From positions 3,410,001 through 3,474,000 of the forward strand of contig OZ251980.1 of assembly GCA_965246745.1 (NCBI GenBank): a DNA stretch of 64,000 nt, in the 5' to 3' direction. This DNA is from JANXMY01 sp965246745 (GTDB taxonomy: Bacteria; Armatimonadota; Armatimonadia; Armatimonadales; Capsulimonadaceae). This document shows, piece by piece, positions 31,201-38,018 of the stretch. Under the pieces are notes generated by a model, which was given only the letters and a program-made list of their open reading frames with translations, did no database searches and was not told the DNA's origin. Made by a program: the position numbers and the translations under genes. Numbering within the stretch: the stretch's first letter is position 1; each line of letters opens with the position of its first letter.

Positions 31201-33137
31201 GCCATTTGATTCGCGCGGCGTTCCCCGAAGAGAGCGACACGCCCGCCGAGTTTGCGACGCTGATGGCGGCGAAGCGTGTTCCCGAGACGCGAATTGTGGA
31301 AACGGCGGTCTATGCGCCGCAGTGGGCCAATCACGCCGAATTCGCGCTCGGCTGGACCGGCTTTGCCGAAGCGGTCTGGTGGCTCCACGCGCACACCAAA
31401 GACGCGCAGTGGAGCGTGGACGCCGACATTCGCGACGGGTGGGCGGCGGAGTCGGCCGCGCTGACCCCGCTGTCGGCGCAGGCGCTGCTCGACGGCGCGG
31501 TGGACGTGGAATGGTTTCACCGGGTCTACAAGTCCCTCGGCGCGAAGCGCTGGGCGCTGCTCGACGATGCCGCGAAGTACGCATCGGGCGGCGGGGGACA
31601 CAAGCGGGCGCAAACGTTCGCCGCCGCCATGCTCGGGCAGACTTCGCTGGCGGACCTCAAAGCGCGGATCAAGGACAAGCGCAACCAAGATGCCGTGCGG
31701 GCGCTGGGGCTGGTCCCGCTGTCCGGCGGGGCGAAGCGCGACGACGAAATACTCGCCCGCTACGCGGTCATGCAGGAGTTCGGGCGCGGGGCCAGACAGT
31801 TCGGGGCGCAGCGGCAGGCCAGCGAAAAGCTGGCGATGGGGATCGGATTAGAGAACTTAGCCCGGACCGCAGGCTATCCCGACCCGGTGCGGCTGGAATG
31901 GGCGATGGAGGCAAAAAGCGTCGCCGACCTGGCCGCCGGCCCGGTCTCCGCCGAGGCGGGCGGCGTCAAAGTGACGCTTTCCCTCAATGAATGGGGGACG
32001 CCGTCGGTGTCCACCGAGAAAAACGGCAAGCCGCTCAAAGCCGTGCCGCCTGCCGCGAAAAAAGTCCCCGAGATTGCGGCTTTGGTGGCCCGCAAGACCG
32101 AGATCGAGCGGCAGGCGTCCCGCATGCGCGTCTCGCTGGAAGACGCCATGTGCCGTGGCGATGCGTTTACGGGCGCGGAGCTGCGGCGGTTGTTGGAGCA
32201 CCCCGTTTTGGCCCCGATGCTGCGCTCGCTGGTGCTGCTTGGGCCGGGTGAGGCGGCAGGCTACCCGGCGGACGGCGGCAATCTGGAGTCTTACGACGGC
32301 GCGGCGCAGCCTATCGGCAGTGCGGACACGCTGCGGATCGCCCACCCGCACGATCTGCTGACGGCCGGGCATTGGTCCGAGTGGCAGCACGAGTGCTTCG
32401 GGCGGGAGCGCATTCAGCCGTTCAAGCAAATCTTCCGCGAGCTGTATGTGCTGACGGCGGCGGAGAAAGCCGACGGGGTGCATTCGGCGCGGTATGCGGG
32501 GCACCAAGTCAACCCCAAGCAGGCGGCGGCGCTGCTCGGCAAGCGCGGGTGGGTCGGCAGCCCGTATGAAGGCGACTTCCGGCGGACCTTCCACGACGTG
32601 GGCGTATCGGCGTCGGTCGGGTTCGATTACGGCTACACGACCCCGGCGGAAGTCGAGGGCTTGACGGTGGACGCCGTGGTGTTCACCAAGCGCGGCGAGT
32701 GGAAGCCGCTGCCGCTGTGTGAAATCCCGCCTCGCCTCTTCAGCGAAGCCATGCGCGACTTGGACCTCGCCGTCAGCGTCGCCCATCAAGGCGGCGTGGA
32801 CCCCGAAGCGAGCGCCAGCACGGTCGAGATGCGAACCATGCTGCTCCGCGAAGCGTGCGCCCTGATGAAGCTCGACAATGTCCGGCTTCAAGGCAGCCAT
32901 GCGCTGATTCACGGTCAGCTTGGGGACTACTCGGTCCACCTCGGCAGCGCGACCGTGCACCGTCAGCCCGGCGGGCATCTCTGCATCGTCCCCGTGCATT
33001 CCCAGCACCGAGGCCGGGTCTTTTTGCCGTTCGCCGACGACGACCCGCGCACCGCCGAAGTGCTCTCGAAAGTCCTGCTGCTGTCGAGAGACACCGAAAT
33101 CAAAGACCCGGTGATCTTGGAGCAGCTTTACGCCTGA
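28296..33137 (+). CDS. Giant DUF4132 protein with HEAT-like repeats
   Basis: This 1613-residue protein starts at the ATG after GCGGGAGGATAAACCG. The N-terminal two thirds are alpha-helical and alanine/leucine-rich with HEAT-type units (RRFAAAHLLAALGLPESRLA, LRIAAEALGALGYG, EYVRETALKALADC). The C-terminal 400 residues carry the DUF4132 pattern: RIAHPHDLL, WQHECFGRERIQPFKQIFRE, KQAAALLGKRGW, IPPRLFSEAMRDLDL and a final SSKVLLL-type segment. DUF4132 proteins often carry a WGR domain and were named after the MolR regulator, but their biochemical role is unclear. No WGR domain is obvious here. It is cytoplasmic by sequence. Confidence 0.88.
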   Translation: MLSPDQAKDTPHTFKEANGLDLRPERVAALPPSLRTVGYALLDRDVNGKLLSSKEAVQPAADAPPYPAETLSDPERRQLFAAFFPQIAETVEAAWQLWNRLPYQSGYGFRKSFRAPGHPEALCPPRSQWLRQLLSVTNGYDQNIVWYAAWAAHVGGYYGDVLGVLFAAAIDAGGPTGDQVFETLIESAKGEHAVGVMGRHVSRGLLAASRPDGWQFMERLLLAAQRQEGLRQVILETIDEAHPEAFRRMLRLMVEHDLLRFSSAIRAVDVWFGFGWDAMDARFARQAVSDVLTFLEDPAARDAAIAEESGQALYLALWALAVTDAAQALAPAVAALESENPERRFAAAHLLAALGLPESRLALLPVLADPDLRIAAEALGALGYGVTPALAATDLFERLEAEISRFPKKDTALDPLVWSWSAHTVSREPVTAALFSALGTRPPTRLIPYLADASSYTRGYIARLLAETKPWNPAQRDTLFALVADPAEYVRETALKALADCSLTSDEAKRMESLLTRKSESLRRGILTLLLTQPDPDAVASAERLTAASRAEVRLAGLETLRLLVKSGRSVGVCRQVAQARADTGPALSDAEKPLVDALLDSGRVEPTLDDALGLMDPANRSKPTPPADRGALLESDAAEACAQALDELVHQRRETEITLDTWNGAKEEKLLGDIQWGFPSPPAPGTAEGAERLPLREVWQTWWETRPKSQRDPDGFELLRASVRNGMAKSRQIRYPQIVGGIIAWILYLNPPANAPDFLIDAVETQLAQIPRDLIFFTNDPNAPNQSDYRTNSNRTSWLQAARRHRTQYPGEWTAANHTRLWGLLRWMDEPGTSLNRCRPLVEETAQAAEIGAATTDDLFDQLLGPRTISRYGGSDFSDLKHLTKRKRHALLDRFPLLDAAVARARERVIEVELTRGDMPTAASAAANALGTAGGADTLARLLAAFGKETFTRGYSYRHGLNKSAVFSHLIRAAFPEESDTPAEFATLMAAKRVPETRIVETAVYAPQWANHAEFALGWTGFAEAVWWLHAHTKDAQWSVDADIRDGWAAESAALTPLSAQALLDGAVDVEWFHRVYKSLGAKRWALLDDAAKYASGGGGHKRAQTFAAAMLGQTSLADLKARIKDKRNQDAVRALGLVPLSGGAKRDDEILARYAVMQEFGRGARQFGAQRQASEKLAMGIGLENLARTAGYPDPVRLEWAMEAKSVADLAAGPVSAEAGGVKVTLSLNEWGTPSVSTEKNGKPLKAVPPAAKKVPEIAALVARKTEIERQASRMRVSLEDAMCRGDAFTGAELRRLLEHPVLAPMLRSLVLLGPGEAAGYPADGGNLESYDGAAQPIGSADTLRIAHPHDLLTAGHWSEWQHECFGRERIQPFKQIFRELYVLTAAEKADGVHSARYAGHQVNPKQAAALLGKRGWVGSPYEGDFRRTFHDVGVSASVGFDYGYTTPAEVEGLTVDAVVFTKRGEWKPLPLCEIPPRLFSEAMRDLDLAVSVAHQGGVDPEASASTVEMRTMLLREACALMKLDNVRLQGSHALIHGQLGDYSVHLGSATVHRQPGGHLCIVPVHSQHRGRVFLPFADDDPRTAEVLSKVLLLSRDTEIKDPVILEQLYA

Positions 33138-33145
33138 CACCAAAC

Positions 33146-33184
33146 GGGCCGCGCGGAAACTCCGCGCGGCCCGCCACTTTTTTA
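33146..33184 (+). terminator. Intrinsic terminator after the DUF4132 gene
   Basis: GGGCCGCGCGGA and TCCGCGCGGCCC form a 12-base-pair stem with a 3-base loop, followed by a T-run that overlaps the stop of the convergent small gene. Confidence 0.88.
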
Positions 33185-33442
33185 TCGGCTCGCCGCAGCC
33201 CGCGTGAAGCCGGCGGCAGTATTGCCGCCGAGAGTTGGCGGCTCTTGTGCACCGGGCAGGCTTTCCACATACGCTTTTGCTTCGGCAATCTGTTCACGGA
33301 GCAGGCTGACGAAGCCGCCGGCTGTGACGGTGAACACGGACGGTTCCGTTTCCTGCGCGTGACGGCGCATCCCTTCCAGCGTATCTGCAAAGCTCTCCAT
33401 CTGGAACAAGGCGGCGGCGAGCTGCCGGTCATTCTCGATCAT
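33182..33442 (-). CDS. Small hypothetical protein (HigB/MqsA-antitoxin-associated type)
   Basis: This 86-residue protein starts MIENDRQLAAALFQMESFADTLE and later reads LLREQIAEAKAYVESL. The pattern of an N-E/N-D-R-Q start, a helix and an L-x-x-Q-I-x-x-x-x-x-E/Y ending resembles short proteins often encoded next to HigB-type or XRE genes. No partner is adjacent here. It begins 20 bases after the ABC permease stop on the same strand and may be expressed with it. Confidence 0.55.
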   Translation of the reverse strand: MIENDRQLAAALFQMESFADTLEGMRRHAQETEPSVFTVTAGGFVSLLREQIAEAKAYVESLPGAQEPPTLGGNTAAGFTRAAASR

Positions 33443-33462
33443 AAGGTTACCTTGCCCTCCGG

Positions 33463-34326
33463 TCAGCTTTTCTGGACTTCGGCCCAGGGCAGCAGACGGG
33501 GCTGGGCAATCTTAAACACCATATCCGTGGCAAGTCCGAGAAAGCCGAGCAGGAAGATGCCGACGAAAATCTCGTCGGCGCGGGAAAACCGCTGCGCTTT
33601 CATGATTGCGTAGCCGAGGCCCGAAGAAGTCGCGACGACTTCGGCGATGACCAAATAAGTCCAGGCCCAGCCGATCATGGTCCGGCAGGTATCCAAAAGC
33701 CCCGGCAGAGTCGCGGGCAAAAGAACATTGAACAGCACCTGGCGGCGGCCCGCGCCGAGGGTCCGGGCGGCGTTCAGCAGGTCGCGCGGCACTTGCCGGG
33801 TGACATCGGCGACCACCAGCACCATCTGAAAGTAAGTGCCGAGAAAGATCAAAAGAATTTTCGCCGGCTCATCAATCCCGGCGACTACCATCACCAGCGG
33901 AATCAGCGCCGGGACGGGGACATAGCGGACAAACCCGACCAACGGCTCATGCGCCGCTTCCGCGCACTTGTACGCGCCCATCAAAATGCCGAGCGGGATC
34001 GCCAGCACGGCGGACAGCAGAAACCCGATGCCGATCCGGGCAACGCTGATTTTCAGGTCCGGCAGCAGGTCGCCGCTCCGGTACATCTCGATCCCCGCCT
34101 GCGCCATGTGGGTCGGGGTAGGCAGCACCAGCGGGTTCGCCCGGCCCGTGTAGGACAGCAGGCACCAAGCCGCAATCGGCAGCAGAAACGACGCGGCGGC
34201 GATGAGCAGGTACGCCGGGCGCGGGATGTCTGCGCCGAGCCGAAACAAGCCGGGCCGGTGCCGCCGGGCGGCCGGGGAAAGCGCCGCCGACTTTTCCTGG
34301 CTGTGAGTTTTAAGGGTGACTGCCAT
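33463..34326 (-). CDS. ABC transporter permease (SsuC/TauC family)
   Basis: This 287-residue membrane protein has about six transmembrane segments and the EAA loop typical of importers (LLNAARTLGAGRRQVLFNVL followed by LPATLPGLL). It belongs to the nitrate/sulfonate/taurine permease family. It follows the binding-protein gene by 5 bases. The matching ATPase is not adjacent but lies at 43484-44275, at the end of the carboxylase operon. The likely substrate is a small nitrogen compound such as guanidine or urea, inferred from that context. Confidence 0.92.
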   Translation of the reverse strand: MAVTLKTHSQEKSAALSPAARRHRPGLFRLGADIPRPAYLLIAAASFLLPIAAWCLLSYTGRANPLVLPTPTHMAQAGIEMYRSGDLLPDLKISVARIGIGFLLSAVLAIPLGILMGAYKCAEAAHEPLVGFVRYVPVPALIPLVMVVAGIDEPAKILLIFLGTYFQMVLVVADVTRQVPRDLLNAARTLGAGRRQVLFNVLLPATLPGLLDTCRTMIGWAWTYLVIAEVVATSSGLGYAIMKAQRFSRADEIFVGIFLLGFLGLATDMVFKIAQPRLLPWAEVQKS

Positions 34327-34331
34327 GTGTG

Positions 34332-35432
34332 CTAATTCACTTTCAGCGCGTAATCATACGGCGGCAGCTTGCCGATGCCTTTTTTAGCGGCGGCATTCAC
34401 AAAGGTCGGGTCAATCGCCGACGCATAATCGGGCAGCTTGGGGATTTGTTTTTCGCCGAGCAAAAACTCGGTGATGGACGGCCCGGAGGAATACAGCGAA
34501 GTCGGCTTGGCGCTTCGGGTGAACGCCGCCTGCGCTTCGGGGGCGCTGAAAATGCGCGTTCCCTGAATAAAGCTCTTGTAAAAAGCGATCTGCTCGGCGG
34601 GGGTGCCGGGGTCTTTGGCCGTGTCGGCCATGATCTTCACGGCGGCGTCGGGGTTCTTGCGCCACCAGTCCATCGCATCGTACCAGGCGTCCACAATGCC
34701 CTGCACCTCCGCCGGGCGGGCGGCGACGACTTTGGATTGAAATACCAGCAGGTCGGGAATCTGGCCGGGCAGGGCGCGGCTGTCGAAGACGACATGCGAG
34801 CCGGGCAGCTTGGCGAGAAGCTGCGACTTGTTCGGCTCCCACACGGCGACCGCGTCCACCTGGTGCCCGATCAGCGCGGCGGGGCAGTCCTGGACCTTGA
34901 TGTTGACATAGGTGATGTCTTTCTCGGTCATCCCATTAGCGGCCAGCGCTTTGTCTAAGAGAAACTGCTCAACCGTGCCCAGCTCGGTCGCCACTTTTTT
35001 GCCTTTAAGGTCTTGGACCGAATGGATTTCCGGCCCGGCGACAATGCCGTCGTTGCCGGCCGAGTTGTCGTTGATCAAGACGACTTTGGCGGCCTGTCCC
35101 TGCGCCAGCGGGGCCATCGTATCGCTCCATGTCTGGCAGTTGGCGTCCACTTGATTGGCGGCAAACGCATTCAGCGAGTCGGTATAATTGGGGAACCATT
35201 TCAGGCTGACATTGACATTGTGTTTTTTGAAGAAGCCCTGCTTGTCGGCAATCGCCCAGGCGGTCCATCCCGGCCAGTCAGAATAGCCGAGGGTGATGGC
35301 GCCGGGCGTGTCCGCTGCCGCAGACGACGCGGCGGGGGAGCCGGGCGAGGCCGGGCCGGCGGCAGGCTTCGGCCCGCAGCCGGCCAAAGCCAGGGCGAGG
35401 GAACCCGCCAAAATCAAGCGGTGAGTGTGCAT
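34332..35432 (-). CDS. ABC transporter substrate-binding lipoprotein (SsuA/NMT1-like)
   Basis: This 366-residue protein begins with a signal peptide and lipobox LALALAGC, followed by a low-complexity Ala/Pro/Ser linker. The mature domain starts TLGYSDWPGWTAWAIADKQG and contains KGKKVATELGTVEQFLL and VDAVAVWEPN, as in the NMT1/SsuA family of binding proteins associated with urea/guanidine carboxylase clusters. It would capture substrate outside the cytoplasmic membrane for the permease downstream. A consensus promoter precedes it at 35565-35537. Confidence 0.92.
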   Translation of the reverse strand: MHTHRLILAGSLALALAGCGPKPAAGPASPGSPAASSAAADTPGAITLGYSDWPGWTAWAIADKQGFFKKHNVNVSLKWFPNYTDSLNAFAANQVDANCQTWSDTMAPLAQGQAAKVVLINDNSAGNDGIVAGPEIHSVQDLKGKKVATELGTVEQFLLDKALAANGMTEKDITYVNIKVQDCPAALIGHQVDAVAVWEPNKSQLLAKLPGSHVVFDSRALPGQIPDLLVFQSKVVAARPAEVQGIVDAWYDAMDWWRKNPDAAVKIMADTAKDPGTPAEQIAFYKSFIQGTRIFSAPEAQAAFTRSAKPTSLYSSGPSITEFLLGEKQIPKLPDYASAIDPTFVNAAAKKGIGKLPPYDYALKVN

Positions 35433-35536
35433 AAAAACGCTCCTTTTCGTGGGACGGCGGCCTAAAAAAGACTTTCGAGGCCGCGCCGGAGGGAAAGAGC
35501 GCCATGCTCGGGGGGCTTCAGCAATGAAGCAGTGTC

Positions 35537-35565
35537 AGTATACAAACTTTTCGCCCGGCTGTCAA
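35537..35565 (-). promoter_or_regulatory. Sigma-70 promoter of the ABC binding-protein/permease operon
   Basis: On the minus strand TTGACA (35565-35560) and TATACT (35542-35537) are separated by 17 bases. The leader of roughly 100 bases contains small hairpins, but I see no guanidine-I, -II or -III riboswitch core. Confidence 0.85.
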
Positions 35566-35658
35566 CCCCACGCGCGGAAGTATTTCGCGGCAAGTGACGC
35601 AAAACACCTTCCGGTCTGCTATACTGACGAAAATCGTTGTTTGTGAAAGCAGAAACGC

Positions 35659-36159
35659 ATGACAAACGTCACACACCCACCCGTTTTGGAAGAGCCGCCG
35701 CTGCGGCTGGACCCGCTGGACCACCAAATCATCGCCGTTTTGCAGGAAAACGCCCGCCTGACCAACGCTGAGGTGGCCGCGACGGTCGGCAGCACCGAGC
35801 CGACCGTCCGCCGCCGCGTGGACCGCCTGCTGCACCACCAAATCATCAAAATCGTCGCCGTCGCCCCGCCGTTCGCTTTGGGCTTCCATGTGGTCGCCAT
35901 TTTGGGCCTGCAAATTGACCACAGCCGCCTGACAGAGATACAAGACGCCCTGCTCGCAATGCCTGAAATCCGCTTTGCAGGCGTGACATTGGGGTCGTAT
36001 GATGTCGTGACTGAAGCCTGGTTTCAGTCCAACGCCGATCTGCTGGCGTTCCTGCACGAGCGGCTGAGTAAAATCCCCGGCATTCAGCGCATCGAATCGC
36101 TGCAAGTAGTCAAAATGATCAAGTACGCCTACGACTGGGGCGTCCAGCCGTCGGTGTGA
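35659..36159 (+). CDS. Lrp/AsnC-family transcriptional regulator
   Basis: This 166-residue protein has an N-terminal helix-turn-helix (LDPLDHQIIAVLQENARLTN, AEVAATVGSTEPTVRRRVDRLL) and a C-terminal RAM-type ligand/oligomerisation domain (FHVVAILGLQIDHS, GVTLGSYDVVTEAWFQSNADL). It is divergent from the ABC binding-protein operon and upstream of the carboxylase operon, so it is the natural candidate to control both in response to a nitrogen-containing ligand. A TGCTATACT box lies at 35617-35625, leaving a leader of about 27 bases. Confidence 0.92.
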   Translation: MTNVTHPPVLEEPPLRLDPLDHQIIAVLQENARLTNAEVAATVGSTEPTVRRRVDRLLHHQIIKIVAVAPPFALGFHVVAILGLQIDHSRLTEIQDALLAMPEIRFAGVTLGSYDVVTEAWFQSNADLLAFLHERLSKIPGIQRIESLQVVKMIKYAYDWGVQPSV

Positions 36160-36263
36160 ACGCGGTGGACGAAAAAAGCCGAGGTCTTAGATCGGCGAGG
36201 ACGTGATGAGAGACGGTATAGTTGCGAGGGTGGTTGATTGTTGCGAGGGTGTGTGCGAGGGCG

Positions 36264-36470
36264 TGTTGATTGTTACGAAGGCGTGAACGCCCTCGCTGGG
36301 GGGCGCAGACGCCAAGCCGCCACCTGCGTGGCGGAAGACATAAGATTGTCCTATTCCTATCCTAATCTTGTCCCGCGCAGGCGGGACCTTAGCGTCTGCG
36401 CTCCCCAGCGAGGGCGTTCACGCCCTCGCACACGCCCTCGTCACAATCAACTCCTTCGTAACAATCAACA
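36264..36470. repeat. Long nested inverted repeat including family 3 copy C
   Basis: The core arms 36280-36312 and 36392-36423 pair as GGCGTGAACGCCCTCGCTGGGG with CCCCAGCGAGGGCGTTCACGCC and extend through CGCAGACGC/GCGTCTGCG. An outer pair, TGTTGATTGTTACGAAGG (36264-36281) and its perfect inverse (36453-36470), lies further out. The loop contains the family 3 motif (CCGCC...GGCGG and AAGATTGTCC). Flanking DNA 36220-36515 is made of further GCGAGGG and CAATCAAC units. It fills most of the gene-free gap 36160-36654 between the regulator gene and the DUF1989 operon. Confidence 0.8.
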
Positions 36471-36578
36471 CGCCCGCGCATCAACCAACGCCCCCGTTCA
36501 CACAACCAACGCCCTCATCACTTAAAGTGACGCTTTCCGTCATTTTTTGTTTGTTTACGACTTTTTTCGTCGCAAGTA

Positions 36579-36607
36579 TTGACAAACCGTTTTTTGCCCA
36601 GTATACT
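36579..36607 (+). promoter_or_regulatory. Sigma-70 promoter of the DUF1989-carboxylase-hydrolase operon
   Basis: TTGACA (36579-36584) and TATACT (36602-36607) with a 17-base spacer are near consensus. The leader of about 42 bases is too short for a guanidine-I riboswitch. A small palindrome GTCATTTTTTGTTTG...CGTCGC lies just upstream. Confidence 0.88.
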
Positions 36608-36654
36608 GCCCTCAGCTCACCGGCGAGCTTCTTGCGCTTTGTAGGAACCCAACC

Positions 36655-37380
36655 ATGCCGGATAACACTTCCCTGGAACCGCTCTTTGACGAAACGCTCA
36701 TGCCCGGCGCGGCCTGGTCGCATGTCCTGAAACGCGGCACGGCCCTGCGCGTGACCGACCTTGAAGGCGGGGCGAATGTCGGGGCGATTTTCTACAACGC
36801 CGACTGCCCGGTCGAGCGCCTCAACCTGCCCGACACGCTGAAAGCTCAGCATATCGCCCGCGTAGGACTGAACACGGCGCTGTACTCGGACATGGGCCGG
36901 GTGCTGTGCTCGGTCATCCGCGATGATTTAGGCTGGCATGATGCCCTCTGCGGGTGCTTGGACGCTGCGGCGACCGAGGCCAAGTACGGCAGCGCGTCGT
37001 ACCAAAAGCAGCGCAACGACTTCCACCGCAACGCGCAAAGCAGCTTTTTGATTGAGCTGGAAAAGTGGGGCCTCGGACCGCGAGACTTGTCGCCGAACAT
37101 CAACTTTTTCAGCCGCGTCGCCGTCGGGGCGGACGGCGCACTCGCCTATCAGCCGGGCCATTCCCCGCCGGGCAGCGCGGTCGAGCTGCGGGCGGAGATG
37201 AATGTTTTGGTTATTCTAAACTCCTGCCCGCATCCGCTTGACCTAAGCGCCGTCTATGCCCCGAAACCCGTGCGTCTGGCCGTCCGCCGCGCCCTGCCGG
37301 CCGCCGCCGATGACCCCTGCCGCCTGCTCTGCCCGGAAAACGGGCGCGGCTTTACCCTGACGGAGCGTTATTTCCTATGA
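36655..37380 (+). CDS. DUF1989 protein, urea carboxylase-associated protein 2-like (carboxyguanidine deiminase subunit)
   Basis: This 241-residue protein belongs to the DUF1989 family by LKRGTALRVTDLEGGANVG, a DLGWHDALCGC segment (metal-binding histidine and cysteines) and SPNINFFSRV. DUF1989 pairs encoded with a urea carboxylase homologue and allophanate hydrolase are known from guanidine-degrading bacteria as the two subunits of carboxyguanidine deiminase. It overlaps the second DUF1989 gene by ATGA. There is no signal peptide, so it acts in the cytoplasm. Confidence 0.88.
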   Translation: MPDNTSLEPLFDETLMPGAAWSHVLKRGTALRVTDLEGGANVGAIFYNADCPVERLNLPDTLKAQHIARVGLNTALYSDMGRVLCSVIRDDLGWHDALCGCLDAAATEAKYGSASYQKQRNDFHRNAQSSFLIELEKWGLGPRDLSPNINFFSRVAVGADGALAYQPGHSPPGSAVELRAEMNVLVILNSCPHPLDLSAVYAPKPVRLAVRRALPAAADDPCRLLCPENGRGFTLTERYFL

Positions 37381-38018
37381 TTACGACCAGCACGCTTGAC
37401 CCGGCCGAGGCGATTTATACGGAGATCATTCCGGCAGGGGAGTCCTGGCTGCACGCCGTTCGCGCCGGGCAGACCCTGCGGATTGTAGACTTGGAAGGCA
37501 ATCAAGCCGTGGACACGCTTTTTTACGATGCCCATGACTTCACAAACCGTTACGACTTCCAGAACACGATCCGCGCACAAAATAATATCTATCTTTCGGC
37601 GGGGACGCGGCTGATGTCGTCGAAAAACGACGTTTTACTAACTATCATTGCCGACACCTGCGGGCGGCATGACACGCTCGGCGGGGCCTGCGCGACTGAA
37701 AGCAACCAGGTCCGTTATGCGCTGGAGAAAGCCCATATGCACGCCTGCCGGCAGAGCTTTCTGGCGGCGCTGGTTCAGTCCGACTCCGGGCTGGAAAAGC
37801 GGGACATTCCAAACAACATCAACTTCTTTATGAATGTCCCCGTGACGCCGGAAGGCGGGCTGACGTTTGAAGACGGCATTTCGGACGCCGGCAAGTATGT
37901 CGAGATGCAGGCCGCGCGGGACGTGCTGGGGTTGATCTCGAACTGCCCGCAGCTCAACAACCCGTGCAACGCCTACAACCCGACCCCCGTGCAGGTCTTG
38001 ATTTGGGATGCCGCTTGA
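37377..38018 (+). CDS. DUF1989 protein, urea carboxylase-associated protein 1-like (carboxyguanidine deiminase subunit)
   Basis: This 213-residue partner of the preceding protein shows RAGQTLRIVDLEGNQAVDTL, DTCGRHDTLGGACATESN (metal ligands) and IPNNINFFMNVPV. The two proteins are expected to form one heteromeric enzyme that converts carboxyguanidine to allophanate and ammonia, on family knowledge. Its TGA overlaps the ATG of the carboxylase gene (ATGTTC... at 38018), so translation is coupled along the operon. Confidence 0.88.
   Translation: MITTSTLDPAEAIYTEIIPAGESWLHAVRAGQTLRIVDLEGNQAVDTLFYDAHDFTNRYDFQNTIRAQNNIYLSAGTRLMSSKNDVLLTIIADTCGRHDTLGGACATESNQVRYALEKAHMHACRQSFLAALVQSDSGLEKRDIPNNINFFMNVPVTPEGGLTFEDGISDAGKYVEMQAARDVLGLISNCPQLNNPCNAYNPTPVQVLIWDAA

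Noticed and set aside
35433..35536. Guanidine riboswitch in the leader of the ABC binding-protein gene
   Set aside because: Expected from the operon content, but none of the conserved riboswitch cores is visible and only small unrelated hairpins are present.
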